NCBI RefSeq assembly: GCF_004769235.1
Contig: NZ_RQFG01000001.1
Coordinates: 1-64,000, forward strand
DNA length: 64,000 nucleotides
From: Leptospira kanakyensis
Lineage (GTDB): Bacteria; Spirochaetota; Leptospiria; Leptospirales; Leptospiraceae
Direction: 5' to 3'
The position numbers and the translations under genes are program-made. Below are positions 1-10,072 of this stretch, one piece after another. The stretch's first letter is position 1; each line of letters begins with the position of its first letter. Under the pieces are notes generated by a model, which worked only from the letters and a program-made list of their open reading frames with translations, was not told the origin of the DNA and did not search any database.

Positions 1-79
1 TCACTCAATCACCGTTTCACCATCATTGGGAATGTACACTCCACGTCAACCAACTATTGTAAAAATTGTCCCGGAATGA
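1..79 (+). CDS. Possible 3' tail of a protein gene cut by the left edge
   Basis: Frame 2 is open from the window edge to a TGA at 77-79. It reads as a plausible C-terminus rich in beta-formers and prolines (ITVSPSLGMYTPRQPTIVKI, then VPE). Only about 25 codons are visible and no family can be recognised. Frame 1 is also open to 132 but looks less protein-like. The call rests on composition alone, so confidence is low. From 80 to 373 I see no gene, only the hairpin at 178-215. Confidence 0.35.
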   Translation, partial: HSITVSPSLGMYTPRQPTIVKIVPE

Positions 80-177
80 TTTCTTTTTTTTACTCCAATT
101 TCTTTGCGATTTCCAAACCAAACCAGGAATGATATGTGGATTAAGTTAAAAAAATAAAAACTCACCATTAAATAACG

Positions 178-215
178 AACTTTGTTTCTGCCCAGGTACC
201 GGCAGAAACAAAGTT
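178..215. other. Perfect 15-bp inverted repeat (hairpin)
   Basis: The arm AACTTTGTTTCTGCC (178-192) and its exact reverse complement (201-215) flank the 8-nt loop CAGGTACC. It lies in the non-coding stretch before the histidine kinase gene at 374. There is no T-run directly after either arm, so it is not a classical Rho-independent terminator. It could be an mRNA 3'-end stabiliser, a Rho-linked terminator or a structured leader element. Confidence 0.75.
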
Positions 216-373
216 TAACAGAGATTATTTGGCATTTTTGATATCGAAAACAAAAGATATCTTCCGGTCGAAACATTGAACCGAAAAGAATATTAAAATA
301 AAACTTGACCAATTAAAAAATAGGATTCTTTAGATGGCCCGGCTTTCTCGTGTAAAGAAAACAAAAGGATTTT

Positions 374-2602
374 ATGAAATTTATTTCTAACACACTCTTA
401 TTCTTTTGTTTTTTCTTTTTCAATTCTTGTACGAATGATACAAACTATATCCCCCAATTTAAAAATGGAATTCTCAATCTCGAGAATTTTCCTTTTACAA
501 AATATCCTAAATTTTCATTAAAAGGAGAATGGAAATTTACACCCGGAGAACTAACCTTTCAAGAAAGTACTAAAACTATTTTAGTTTCGATTCCAGATTC
601 ACCAAACTGGAATTCTTACAATCACAATGACAACCAAGAGAATGAAGGATTTGGAATTGGGAGTTATCATCTAACTATCATTCAACCCAAAGAAGAGGAA
701 AACCTCGCTATAGATTTCAATGTAATCTTTTCTGAAGCGGAGGTCTTTCAAAACAAAATCAAAATTGGAACTTTTGGATCTTTAGAAAATCCAGAACCAA
801 ACCTAGAAATCAAACCCCAACTCATTCCCTTGTTACCTACTGACCAAAACCCAATTGAACTCACTGTTTTTGTAAAAAACCGTTTGTTCCCATTCGGTGG
901 AATTCGAATTCCACCTACAATTGGAAGATTTGAATCACTCAAAATTTCTCGTGAAAAAGATTTATTAACAAATGCAATCGTAGTGGGTGGTTTTATTTTT
1001 TTGGGATTCTATCAACTGGGAATGCATTATACCAGAAAAAAAATCATTGGGTCATTGTATTTTTTTCTTTTTTGTTTCGTTATGTCTTTCCAAATTCTGA
1101 CTGCTGGACCCAGAACTATTTTTATTTTTTTTGAGACCATTCCTAGTGAATTAGTTTTTCGAATCGATTACCTTTCACAATACATTGGTGTGATCTTAGG
1201 CTTAAATTATATCTTTTCTTTGACGAAAGAATATATATTAAAGAAAATAATATACATTTCTTCTGGACTCTTAATCATCCCAGCCAGTATAGCCATTTTT
1301 GGTTCCATTTACTTAATTAGCTCTATCCATCTTTATGTTTTATGTATCATCATTCCAATACTAACCATTGCTATATATTTAATTGTCAGATACATTCGAG
1401 ACAAACGAGCGGGGTATATTTATTTGGGTTTGTCCATAATACTCATGATTGGATTTGCCAGTCATGACATTGTTTTATCTTTGTTGCATAAAGCAGAACC
1501 TTGGTTACTGAACTATGGATTACTGCTATTTGTCTTTTTTCAGTCTATCTTTTTATCAAAACATATCTCTGGCGAAATTGTTTCCGCGGAATTAAAATTC
1601 CAAGATGCATTACACCAATTAGTACAATCAGAAAAACTATCTTCTTTAGGTGTCATGGTAGCAAGTGTCGCACATGAAATCAATTCACCACTTAGTGCCG
1701 TTATTATGACGGGTGACTCCATCCGAGATGATATCTCAACTTTCTTTAAGGAGTTACCTTATTATGAACCAATTCCCAAAGATTGTTATCCAATTTTAAT
1801 TTCCCTTGTGGAGTATTCACTTTCTCAAGTAGAACTGTTGTCCGGAAAAGAATACCGAGAACAAAAACTAAAAATCAGTCAAAACTTAGAGGCCCTTGGA
1901 ATTGATGATACAACAAGGGTTTCCGAGTTGTTAATTGGTTTGGGTTTAAAAGAAATTCCCAAAGAATGGATTTCTTTATTTTCGGAAAAAAGATCTGATT
2001 CCCTCCTTGTGTTGGCAGAAAAAGTAGTTCGTATCTTACAAGGTACAAACACCATACAAACTGCAGCAAACCGAGCGATCAAAATAGCCCAGGCCTTAAA
2101 AAACTTCACACATTTTGACCCCAAAGCCGAAAAAAGATCTATCCATCTTTCTGATTCCATCCAAAACATCATCGCAATTTTAGGAGGATATATCAAACAA
2201 GGAATTCAAATCACAACAAACTTCCACGTCATCCCACCTATCTATTGTTATCCCGATGAATTAAACCAAGTTTGGGCAAACTTACTACAAAACGCCATTC
2301 AATCAACGAATGGAAAAGGAGAAGTCAAAATTGAAGTAGGCCAAATAAGTTTACAAAATGAAAATTACGCTTATGTTTCCATCCAAGATTCTGGCTCAGG
2401 CATTCCCGAAGAAATTATAGGAAAGATTTTTGATCCATTTTTTACAACAAAACCAGTGGGACAAGGCACGGGACTTGGGCTTTATATATCAAAACAGGTC
2501 ATCGAAAAACACAATGGCATCATTGATGTTAAGTCTAAACCGAAAGACACTAAATTTATCGTTTACCTTCCCTACAAAGAGACTGAAAACGAAATAATTT
2601 AA
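374..2602 (+). CDS. Membrane sensor histidine kinase with 7TM-DISM-like sensor
   Basis: This predicted inner-membrane sensor kinase has 742 residues. It starts at an ATG preceded by AAAGGA. The N-terminus ends in a lipobox-like site (FNSCTN, Cys19). A beta-rich extracytoplasmic domain follows (about 45-190), then roughly seven hydrophobic helices (about 195-405), the arrangement of 7TMR-DISM receptors. The kinase core shows an H-box (AHEINSPLS, His434), N-box (NLLQNAIQS), G1 box (DSGSGIPEE), F-box (DPFFTTK) and G2 box ([12 protein letters not shown]). An extra stretch of over 100 residues separates the H-box helix from the second helix of the dimerisation hairpin ([16 protein letters not shown]). 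No response regulator is adjacent, so its partner is unknown. It converges on a second kinase. Confidence 0.85.
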   Translation: MKFISNTLLFFCFFFFNSCTNDTNYIPQFKNGILNLENFPFTKYPKFSLKGEWKFTPGELTFQESTKTILVSIPDSPNWNSYNHNDNQENEGFGIGSYHLTIIQPKEEENLAIDFNVIFSEAEVFQNKIKIGTFGSLENPEPNLEIKPQLIPLLPTDQNPIELTVFVKNRLFPFGGIRIPPTIGRFESLKISREKDLLTNAIVVGGFIFLGFYQLGMHYTRKKIIGSLYFFLFCFVMSFQILTAGPRTIFIFFETIPSELVFRIDYLSQYIGVILGLNYIFSLTKEYILKKIIYISSGLLIIPASIAIFGSIYLISSIHLYVLCIIIPILTIAIYLIVRYIRDKRAGYIYLGLSIILMIGFASHDIVLSLLHKAEPWLLNYGLLLFVFFQSIFLSKHISGEIVSAELKFQDALHQLVQSEKLSSLGVMVASVAHEINSPLSAVIMTGDSIRDDISTFFKELPYYEPIPKDCYPILISLVEYSLSQVELLSGKEYREQKLKISQNLEALGIDDTTRVSELLIGLGLKEIPKEWISLFSEKRSDSLLVLAEKVVRILQGTNTIQTAANRAIKIAQALKNFTHFDPKAEKRSIHLSDSIQNIIAILGGYIKQGIQITTNFHVIPPIYCYPDELNQVWANLLQNAIQSTNGKGEVKIEVGQISLQNENYAYVSIQDSGSGIPEEIIGKIFDPFFTTKPVGQGTGLGLYISKQVIEKHNGIIDVKSKPKDTKFIVYLPYKETENEII

Positions 2603-2614
2603 AATGTTTTCAGT
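2582..2614. terminator. Inverted repeat between convergent kinase genes
   Basis: ACTGAAAAC (2582-2590) is matched exactly by GTTTTCAGT (2606-2614) with a 15-nt loop that contains the stop codon region of the plus-strand kinase. A T-rich tail (TTTAGTATTTT) follows on the plus strand. The position between convergent genes suits a weak terminator, but the loop is long and the stem AT-rich. Confidence 0.4.
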
Positions 2615-2631
2615 TTTAGTATTTTAAAAAA

Positions 2632-4314
2632 CTAATTTGGATCTGGCAACCGAAAACTAACAATCGTTCCCTTCCCCTTTTCGCTTGTGGCCCAGATTTC
2701 ACCACCATGCAATTTGATAAATTCATTACAAAGAATAAGACCAAGTCCTGTTCCCTTTTCACCTTCTAATCCAATACTGGTCACTTGGGCATCCACACGA
2801 AATAATTTTTCTAAATCCGAACTATCCATACCTATTCCATTGTCATGGCATTCCACTCGAACTCCATCTTCATCTTGTTTAGCGATGATTTTAATTTCCC
2901 CATTTTCATTTGTGAATTTAATCGAATTTGTAATTAGATTTCTAAGTACAGCCTGGATCATTTCTGAATCGGCATATACATAGGCTAAAGCGGAAGGGAT
3001 ATCTAAGGTAATACGAATTGATTTTTTTTTGATCAAAGACTCTACTTGGTCAACGATCTTTGTGACAAGACTCAAAAGGTTAATTTGTTTAGGACGGAAA
3101 GGCATATTCCCAGTTTGAGTCCTGGCCCAATCCAAAAGTTGTTCTAAAAGACCATACAACATAGATGCAGAATTTTGAATTTCAAATATGGTATCTTTTT
3201 TTTCTGCATTGGAATGTGTGTCAAAATCTTCATAAAGAAGTTCTGTTAATTGTTTGAATGCACCCAGCGGGTTTCTTAAATCATGAGCAATGATAGAAAA
3301 AAATATGTCTTTGGTTCTGTTGGATTCACTAAGTAATTTTTCTGAATTGTGTAAGGCTTCAATGGCTTTGTTCTTTTCAAAAACTTGTTTTCTAAGTAAT
3401 TTGGTTCGGTCAAAAACCTTTTTTTCTAATTCAAAACGGTAAGTGATCAAACGTTGGTATTGCAGTGTGATAAACTCAGACAAAATTGAAAACGGAATGA
3501 GAAAAGAAATTAAATAAATATAAGAATCAAATACCCCTGGATATACAAATGGCCCCACTCCCATCCTTGTCATAAGGATACTGGAAAGATACAAAAGAAA
3601 AACACCTAAGGTTACTCCTCGGATTTGAAACCGATAACCTAAATAAATCAAAATCAAAAAGGATAAAAAGAAAAGATAAGGAAAGTGATAAACAATAACC
3701 GCTTGTACTAAGATAAAAGCAGTTGTCCATAAGATGAGTTTGATGGACAAATCCTCAAATCTGAATTTCCTCCAAGCCATAAAAAATGGAACGGTAATAA
3801 AAATCCCAATGGTGTCCCCAAAAATGATTACAATCAAAGTGCGAACGATTTCAGAATTATTTAGTTTATAAAAATACCCGAAAGAATAGAGAACTCCACC
3901 CAAACATAAAATGGAAATTACACTCGAAAGAAAGGAAACATAAGTAACAAAATAAAAATTATCTTTTGCGGAATTAAGACTCTTACGAATTTTTTTAATC
4001 CAAAATGTATAAGCCAAAGCAGATTGAAATGTGTCCACTCCTGCTGTCAGGCAAATACTGAGATACAAATCAAACTGGCTTAAATTGTGATGACTACTGA
4101 TCAGACCATCTTTGTTAGCAATAAAACTGGCAACCCAAACAACTGGTAAAAACCAATATCCAAAAAACAAACAACCAATGAGTCCAATTCCAGAAGGGAT
4201 CCAGAGGACTGCCAGGTTCACTGGTTGGAAGGCAAAGTATTCCATCCCTAATTTGGCAGTTCCAATATAGAGGAGAAATAAAATGAATGCCTTTAGGAAT
4301 TGCTTCCAGTTCAT
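2632..4314 (-). CDS. MASE1-like membrane sensor histidine kinase
   Basis: The N-terminal half holds about eight hydrophobic helices beginning FLLYIGTAKLG and including LWIPSGIGL, which resembles the MASE1 sensory domain. A short coiled linker follows (FELEKKVFDRTKLLRKQV). The kinase core has H-box HDLRNPLGAF, N-box NLITNSIKF, G1 DNGIGMD and G2 GTGLGLILCNEF. The protein should autophosphorylate and signal to an unlinked response regulator, since none is encoded next door. I chose the ATG at 4314 (MNWKQFLKAF), which leads directly into the first helix. A TTG eight codons upstream (4338) is an alternative. The ligand cannot be inferred. Confidence 0.85.
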   Translation of the reverse strand: MNWKQFLKAFILFLLYIGTAKLGMEYFAFQPVNLAVLWIPSGIGLIGCLFFGYWFLPVVWVASFIANKDGLISSHHNLSQFDLYLSICLTAGVDTFQSALAYTFWIKKIRKSLNSAKDNFYFVTYVSFLSSVISILCLGGVLYSFGYFYKLNNSEIVRTLIVIIFGDTIGIFITVPFFMAWRKFRFEDLSIKLILWTTAFILVQAVIVYHFPYLFFLSFLILIYLGYRFQIRGVTLGVFLLYLSSILMTRMGVGPFVYPGVFDSYIYLISFLIPFSILSEFITLQYQRLITYRFELEKKVFDRTKLLRKQVFEKNKAIEALHNSEKLLSESNRTKDIFFSIIAHDLRNPLGAFKQLTELLYEDFDTHSNAEKKDTIFEIQNSASMLYGLLEQLLDWARTQTGNMPFRPKQINLLSLVTKIVDQVESLIKKKSIRITLDIPSALAYVYADSEMIQAVLRNLITNSIKFTNENGEIKIIAKQDEDGVRVECHDNGIGMDSSDLEKLFRVDAQVTSIGLEGEKGTGLGLILCNEFIKLHGGEIWATSEKGKGTIVSFRLPDPN

Positions 4315-4445
4315 GCGGATAGAATAAACGAAGGACAATTAGAGAAAAGCGAAATTATCTTTGAATTTCCTCTATTATGTAAGGAATACCCCAAATACAG
4401 AAGAGGATTCTTATCAAGGGATTTAGAAGGTATAAAAATCCTAGA

Positions 4446-5204
4446 CTAATTTCCAGACAAAAGAGACTTAAAATCGCTACTTATGTCTTTACTTTTCATA
4501 AAGTAAGTGCCAATTAACATTGAATCGACGATTCCTTTATATTTTTGCCAATCGGCGTAACTTTCTATTCCCGATTCGGCAACACGAATGATGGACTCAT
4601 CTAATTCAGGAGCAATTTCCTCTATTAGATTTTTATGAATTTCGAATGTGTCTAGATCTCTGGTATTGATACCAATTGTGGTGGCACCTGCATCCAGTGC
4701 CGTTTTTACTTCTTCTCGGTTGTGAGTTTCAACAAGTATTGAAAGACCCAAATCTTTAGCATACCGATGTAAAGAAGTTAGATCTTTGGGAGATAGGATT
4801 CGCACAATGAGTAAAATCGCCGAAGCTCCATAAGCGTAAGCTTCATCAATTTGTATTGGATCAATGATGAAATCCTTTCTGATCACAGGGATAGAAACGG
4901 ACTCAGCTACTGCTTTGAGGTCACCCAAAGAGCCAAAAAAATACTCTGAATCTGTGAGGACGGAAATGGCACCGGCACCCGAAAATTCGTAGATAGATGC
5001 AATTTCCACTGGGAAATAATCTGGCCGGAGGATTCCAGAACTAGGACTTCCTTTTTTGCATTCGGCAATGACGGAAATGGAATTTGTTTTGAGTCGGGAT
5101 TCCCAGGGCCTTATGGGCAAGGTTCGAGGAGGAAGGTTCTTCCCCCTGGCCAAACGAACTTCCTCGTGTTTGGTCTCAACTATCTTGTGTAAGACAGGAT
5201 TCAA
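4446..5204 (-). CDS. trpC: Indole-3-glycerol phosphate synthase
   Basis: This 252-residue single-domain (beta/alpha)8 enzyme converts carboxyphenylamino-deoxyribulose phosphate to indole-3-glycerol phosphate in tryptophan synthesis. Family landmarks are VIAECKKGSPSSG (catalytic Lys and phosphate contact), PVIRKDFIIDPIQI, GINTRDLDTFEI and RVAESGI. The length is typical of the monofunctional enzyme. No other trp gene lies in the window. It starts 9 bp after the STAS gene and is probably cotranscribed with it. Confidence 0.95.
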   Translation of the reverse strand: MNPVLHKIVETKHEEVRLARGKNLPPRTLPIRPWESRLKTNSISVIAECKKGSPSSGILRPDYFPVEIASIYEFSGAGAISVLTDSEYFFGSLGDLKAVAESVSIPVIRKDFIIDPIQIDEAYAYGASAILLIVRILSPKDLTSLHRYAKDLGLSILVETHNREEVKTALDAGATTIGINTRDLDTFEIHKNLIEEIAPELDESIIRVAESGIESYADWQKYKGIVDSMLIGTYFMKSKDISSDFKSLLSGN

Positions 5205-5213
5205 GGACTCCGA

Positions 5214-5558
5214 TTAAAACGCTTTTAAGGCAGCATCTTCTGAGTCATAAATATCAAAAAGAGAAGTAAGTTCTATGACATCAAAGATACGTTTGACTGC
5301 GGGTTTGATATTAGAAATTTTTAGGGAACCCTCTTTGGAATTGAGTTTGCGAAGGGTAGAAATACAAGCTCGGAATCCGGAGGAAGACATGTATTCCACA
5401 TCTTTCATGTTTAAGAGAACCTTTCTATGCCCAGCATTATCGATGAGTTCCATTAGGCCCTCTTCCACTTCATTTGCCACAGAAACGTCCAATCGACCTT
5501 CCAGATATACAACCAGTTTTCCGTCTTTCACTTCGTGTTTCAGCACCGATTTACCCAA
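5214..5558 (-). CDS. STAS-domain anti-sigma factor antagonist
   Basis: This 114-residue protein consists of a single STAS domain of the SpoIIAA/RsbV type. The phosphorylatable serine region is YMSSSGFRACI, within the canonical D-x-S-x-G-type loop. Such proteins release sigma factors by binding anti-sigma kinases when dephosphorylated. No partner kinase or phosphatase is adjacent. The gene sits directly upstream of trpC, and its 5' end faces murD with almost no intergenic space. Confidence 0.88.
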   Translation of the reverse strand: MGKSVLKHEVKDGKLVVYLEGRLDVSVANEVEEGLMELIDNAGHRKVLLNMKDVEYMSSSGFRACISTLRKLNSKEGSLKISNIKPAVKRIFDVIELTSLFDIYDSEDAALKAF

Positions 5559-5606
5559 CCTGATATGATTTTACAAAATCATCGTATTTTAGCGGACTGT
5601 CAATCA

Positions 5607-7001
5607 ATGTTTTCTGAATCCATTCCCACACGTTCCGACCTCAACCAGTTCCAAAATTTCCTTGTTTTAGGAGGTGGATCCTCTGGTGATTCCTCTGCCA
5701 AATTACTTACCTCTCAAGGAAAAATATGCATATTGGCCGACAAGTTTCCGGAAAAAGCCAACACCTCATTGTATTCAAAAGTTTTGTCAGACAATCACCC
5801 ACAGGAAACATTAGAAGGAATTGATTGTATCATCAAAAGCCCAGGTATCCTTCCCGATCATCCTATCTTAGAAGAAGCGAGAAAAAAAGGACTACCGATC
5901 TTAAGCGAAATTGGTTTGGCCCGAACCTTTTACAAAGGCCCTGTCATTGGGATCACAGGAACCGATGGAAAGTCCACAACAACTGCCCTTACCTATCACA
6001 TTCTAAAATCAAAATTCCCAAATTCAAAAATGGGAGGAAATATTGGAGTTCCATTTACGTCTTTTTGTTTGGAACCATTGGATTTAGTTGTTCTGGAACT
6101 CTCTAGTTATCAATTAGATGACTCACCTAACTTAAAACTAACGGCATCAGCAATATTAAATTTAGCCTCTGATCATTTAGAAAGACATAAAACAATGGAA
6201 TTTTATGCAAAAGCAAAATGGAAAATTCAAAACTTAAGTGACCCAAATCACAAATCTTTTGTCAGTCCTAACTTTTTAAATTTTCTTAAAGATAAAATTT
6301 CGGATCATCCCAATTTGAAATTGATTGGTGAAAATCAAAACTACTTTGTAAGTTTAGAACCAAACCAGGTTCATACACCCAATCATATTTATGATGCATC
6401 CAAGTTTCCACTCAAAGGGAAACACAATTTGATGAATTTATGTTTTGCCATTGCCCTATGCGAAACCATGGGAATGGATTGGAAAGAAATCCAAAATGGG
6501 TTTGAATCCTTTACGGGTCTTCCTCACCGTTTTCGTAAGATCGATAGTTCTGGATTTCAAAATCAGTATCGAAACATTCAATTCATCAATGATTCCAAAT
6601 CCACCAATTTACATTCCATGCTTTCGGGAATTTCTGGATTCAAAAAAGGAGATGGATTGTTTTTAATACTCGGAGGCATTCCCAAATCAGAACCAATTGA
6701 TCCACTCATCCATCGTTGGAAAGAATTAGAGTCTCCGATTTGGGTTTATGGTAAGGCTGCTGAAGTTTGGAAATTAGAATTGGATGCAGTGGGACTACCT
6801 GTCCATTATTTCCCAGACCTTCCCTCTCTCTTAGTACAACTAAAACAAACTATCGATTTAGAATTGGAAAACAATGAGAATCCAAAAAACAAAACTTTAT
6901 CTGTGATTTTTTCACCAGCAGGTGCCAGTTTTGATTTATATAAAAACTTCGAAGAAAGAGGAAACCATTTTGAAGATTTAACCAAAGAAATATTTGGTTG
7001 A
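5607..7001 (+). CDS. murD: UDP-N-acetylmuramoylalanine--D-glutamate ligase
   Basis: MurD adds D-glutamate to UDP-MurNAc-L-Ala in the cytoplasmic phase of peptidoglycan synthesis. The sequence shows an N-terminal Rossmann-like motif (NFLVLGGGSSGDSSAKLL), the ATP-binding loop GITGTDGKSTTTAL, the central-domain segment LELSSYQLDD, and the C-terminal FTGLPHRFRKI and NDSKSTN motifs. The start is uncertain. ATG 5607 gives 464 aa, close to the usual length. ATG 5565 and GTG 5535 are in frame upstream, but GTG 5535 would overlap the divergent STAS start. Identity is secure. Confidence 0.93.
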   Translation: MFSESIPTRSDLNQFQNFLVLGGGSSGDSSAKLLTSQGKICILADKFPEKANTSLYSKVLSDNHPQETLEGIDCIIKSPGILPDHPILEEARKKGLPILSEIGLARTFYKGPVIGITGTDGKSTTTALTYHILKSKFPNSKMGGNIGVPFTSFCLEPLDLVVLELSSYQLDDSPNLKLTASAILNLASDHLERHKTMEFYAKAKWKIQNLSDPNHKSFVSPNFLNFLKDKISDHPNLKLIGENQNYFVSLEPNQVHTPNHIYDASKFPLKGKHNLMNLCFAIALCETMGMDWKEIQNGFESFTGLPHRFRKIDSSGFQNQYRNIQFINDSKSTNLHSMLSGISGFKKGDGLFLILGGIPKSEPIDPLIHRWKELESPIWVYGKAAEVWKLELDAVGLPVHYFPDLPSLLVQLKQTIDLELENNENPKNKTLSVIFSPAGASFDLYKNFEERGNHFEDLTKEIFG

Positions 7002-7045
7002 ATCAATTCAGAAATTTGTATCTTTCTTTAAGGATAGTAAATCGT

Positions 7046-9025
7046 TTATCTTTTGTGTAAAATTCTTTCGTATGCCTTACTACCAATAAAGATATCCAAA
7101 AGATCGCCATCGATATGTTGGTCTCGAACTTCCATCTTTAAAATATCAAAAGCCCGCTCCAAAGGAACTGCCTTTTTATAAGGACGGTCTTGGTCTGTGA
7201 GTGCATCAAAGATATCGGCAATGGCCATCATCTTGGCTTGGACGGGAATTTCAACGGCAGACAACCCTCTAGGATATCCTGAACCATTGAGTTTCTCATG
7301 GTGGCCGTGAGCAATGGCCGGAACCATTTTGAGTTCCCGTGTCCAAGGAATTTTGGATAAAAACTGGAAGGTATGTTCCACGTGAGATTCAATTTCCCGT
7401 CTTTCATCAAAGTCGAGAGATCCACGACGAATGGATAAAAAGTTAAATTCACGAGGCATCAGTAAGTTCAACTGGTTTCCCTCTGTAGTATGATAACTCA
7501 TTTTAGAAATTTCTTCTAAAAAGTTTGAATTCCCTTCTTCTAAAATAGAAGGTTCATTCGATTCGGAAATGACTCGAACCATTTCCTCTAATTTGTCTTT
7601 TTCTAAACTGTATTCGAGTTGGATCGATTTTTCAAACTCCGGATAACCGTTGTTACCATGTTTTTTTAAGTATTCAATTTTTTTCTGTGAAAGCCCCGCT
7701 TCCACATCTTTTAAGATAAACTGAAAACGCCATCGAATTAAATCCAATTCGTAATCTTCTAATTTTTTGGCTTTGACAAGAACCTTTTCCCGAACGCCAA
7801 CCTTACCAAAATCATGTAGAAGAGAAGCATACCGAATTTCTTTTACTTGTGATTCATTAAAATGAACATCTTTAAATCGTCCGACTTGGATCCCATTCAC
7901 AGACTCAGCAAGTCCGACCGTGTACTGAGCGACACGAAAGGAGTGACCGGATGTTGTTGGATCCCTCGATTCAATCGCAGAAACACTGGCAGTCACAAAT
8001 CCCTCAAACAGGGTTTCAATATCATGGACTAAATTGTTATTTTGGATGGCAACAGCAGCTTGTCCTGCCACCGCCATTACCAACTCTTCCGAATACTTAT
8101 CATATTCCAAAATAGAATTGGTTCTCATTTCATCTAAAGTAAGTTTGGTTTGGAAGTTTTTCTTTCGGTTGATGAGTTGGATGACCCCAACAACTTCATC
8201 GTGGTGGTCTTTCATCGGAACCACGAGCATTGACTTTGAATAATAATTACTCATTTTATCAAAATCACTGTTAAACTTGTATTCTTCTTTTCCGGACAAT
8301 TCGTACACATTTGGAATGTTGAGTTGTTTTCCAGTAAAGGCTACATAACCCGCAATACTCTTCTTATTGATGGGTAATATAAATTCGTCGGAGTTCAAAT
8401 CCAATGCAGAAATTTTAAACCGAAGATTTCGTGGATTCCCTCTTTCATCTTTTTCTACCAGATACAAAGATCCTGAATCGGAATTAGAAATTTCACGGGC
8501 TGAATTCAAAATATCACGAAGTAATTTTGTGAAATCTTTTTCATTTGCGAGACTAATCCCAATCCTTGTAAGTTTGGAAATTTCATTTGTGGAAACATTG
8601 ATTCGTTTTTGCAGTTCGAATTTGTCCACAACCATCTGTAGGCTCGTAAATGCATTGGCGAGAGCTTTGACCAAAAAAACAAGAGGGGCATCATCAGGAA
8701 CATTCGTAAAAAATAGATCTTCCTCAATGTTTAAAGCAATGTATCCGGTATAATCAATGGGTGCCCGAACAATAAAACTCGACATGATGGTCGGTTGGTT
8801 TTTTAAAAACTGGTGGATCTCTTGGTGTTTGGTTTCTAGCTCATACCTAGAGATATAGAACAATACTTTGGCGATACGGCCATGGGAATCCGTTTCAATT
8901 TGATCCAGCTCGGCTAAGGTCAAAACCTTAGCTTTGATTTTTTTGGAATAATCGGCAATTTTGCCTTCAAAAAACGGGTCATCTGTGATGATGAATTGTG
9001 TATCCGGAGATTTGGTCACAGGCAT
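7046..9025 (-). CDS. GAF and HD-GYP domain cyclic-di-GMP phosphodiesterase
   Basis: In this 659-residue cytoplasmic protein an uncharacterised N-terminal region (1-160) is followed by a GAF domain (about 175-335, with [17 protein letters not shown] and [20 protein letters not shown]). The HD-GYP domain has [38 protein letters not shown] and [15 protein letters not shown]. The metal ligands and GYP signature are intact, so c-di-GMP hydrolysis is expected. An insertion of about 100 residues lies between the HD motif and the second histidine region. The GAF ligand is unknown. The next gene cluster encodes flagellar hook proteins, but this gene is not clearly part of that operon. Confidence 0.88.
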   Translation of the reverse strand: MPVTKSPDTQFIITDDPFFEGKIADYSKKIKAKVLTLAELDQIETDSHGRIAKVLFYISRYELETKHQEIHQFLKNQPTIMSSFIVRAPIDYTGYIALNIEEDLFFTNVPDDAPLVFLVKALANAFTSLQMVVDKFELQKRINVSTNEISKLTRIGISLANEKDFTKLLRDILNSAREISNSDSGSLYLVEKDERGNPRNLRFKISALDLNSDEFILPINKKSIAGYVAFTGKQLNIPNVYELSGKEEYKFNSDFDKMSNYYSKSMLVVPMKDHHDEVVGVIQLINRKKNFQTKLTLDEMRTNSILEYDKYSEELVMAVAGQAAVAIQNNNLVHDIETLFEGFVTASVSAIESRDPTTSGHSFRVAQYTVGLAESVNGIQVGRFKDVHFNESQVKEIRYASLLHDFGKVGVREKVLVKAKKLEDYELDLIRWRFQFILKDVEAGLSQKKIEYLKKHGNNGYPEFEKSIQLEYSLEKDKLEEMVRVISESNEPSILEEGNSNFLEEISKMSYHTTEGNQLNLLMPREFNFLSIRRGSLDFDERREIESHVEHTFQFLSKIPWTRELKMVPAIAHGHHEKLNGSGYPRGLSAVEIPVQAKMMAIADIFDALTDQDRPYKKAVPLERAFDILKMEVRDQHIDGDLLDIFIGSKAYERILHKR

Positions 9026-9076
9026 ACTATCGACATGAAAAAAACGACTGTCGATTGTTTTTTTTGAAAATGAATC

Positions 9077-10072
9077 TTACTTTTGTTTGTTTAGAAGGAT
9101 GATCCCAAAACTGAGAGAAGCGGCCAAATAAAAACTCAAAAAATACAAAACTTGGACTCCTAACAATACATAGGGTGAATGCACCCATTCTTTTGGTTCT
9201 GCCAGTAGAAAGGGAAGGAAAATTCCGAGAGCAGAGGGATAAAGAAAGGAGACCACCCCCCGAACACCCGACTCCGACCAAGAGAGCGAAATTAGATAGG
9301 AATAAAGCAGTTGCCCAAAAATTCCTGAGAAAAATGCCAAAGGCAGAACCACGAGGATTTCTGTTCCTAAACAGGAAGAAAATGCCAGAGCACCAATCCA
9401 AATTCCAATTTCTGCCGCCTCAGATAACTTTTCTTTTTTGAGTTTCGAAACCAAAAGAAAACCAACAAAGGAAGACATCCCATAAATCAGGATCATAGAC
9501 AGTTTGTTGTAAAATTGAACGTCCACCTTCCAGGGGGATAAAACAAGAAAAGCGGCAGGTAAAAAACTTAAATAAACAAAACGAGAACTATCGTAGGCTA
9601 ACACCTGCATACGATTTTCTGTATCATTCCAAAACATCTCTCGCATCCAAACGAAAGCACCCAAAGAAATGGCAAAAGGCAAAATGAAAGTATTATCTTG
9701 GACATAGATATTGGTTTGAAAGAAATGAATTCCAAAAAGCAAAGAAACCCAAAACAAATATAGAAAGATCGAAACTACAAATCGTCGAACTGGTCTCAAA
9801 TCAAATATCTTCTCTTCCAAGGAAGAATAGGAAAGAAATAATAATAGATTACTTTTTGTGATATATACAAATATTGAATCGGTATTCCAAAGTTCGGATC
9901 GGATTCCCCATTTTTTTAAGATTTCAGTAAAAATGAAACCAAAGACAGTTGTCATCGTCCATTGGAAAAGTATATCACTGCGTTTTCCCTCTTCAGAAAT
10001 TCGGCTGAGAGTATGGAACAAAAAGAAACCAGATAAAACACAAAAAAGAAATTCTGTTTCGAATAGATTCAT
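9077..10072 (-). CDS. Polytopic membrane protein of unknown function
   Basis: The protein has 331 residues with about nine or ten hydrophobic helices and short polar loops. I do not recognise a family. The start codon overlaps the stop of the upstream gene (ATGA), so it is probably translationally coupled to the TPR protein and works with it at the inner membrane. Confidence 0.7.
   Translation of the reverse strand: MNLFETEFLFCVLSGFFLFHTLSRISEEGKRSDILFQWTMTTVFGFIFTEILKKWGIRSELWNTDSIFVYITKSNLLLFLSYSSLEEKIFDLRPVRRFVVSIFLYLFWVSLLFGIHFFQTNIYVQDNTFILPFAISLGAFVWMREMFWNDTENRMQVLAYDSSRFVYLSFLPAAFLVLSPWKVDVQFYNKLSMILIYGMSSFVGFLLVSKLKKEKLSEAAEIGIWIGALAFSSCLGTEILVVLPLAFFSGIFGQLLYSYLISLSWSESGVRGVVSFLYPSALGIFLPFLLAEPKEWVHSPYVLLGVQVLYFLSFYLAASLSFGIILLNKQK

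Noticed and set aside
46..312. Open frame of 88 codons on the minus strand at the left edge
   Set aside because: It runs through the long hairpin, has phenylalanine-rich low-complexity content and no recognisable motif or ribosome site.
9027..9401. Open frame of 124 codons on the minus strand
   Set aside because: It overlaps the better-supported membrane protein gene in another frame and has no protein-like conservation pattern.
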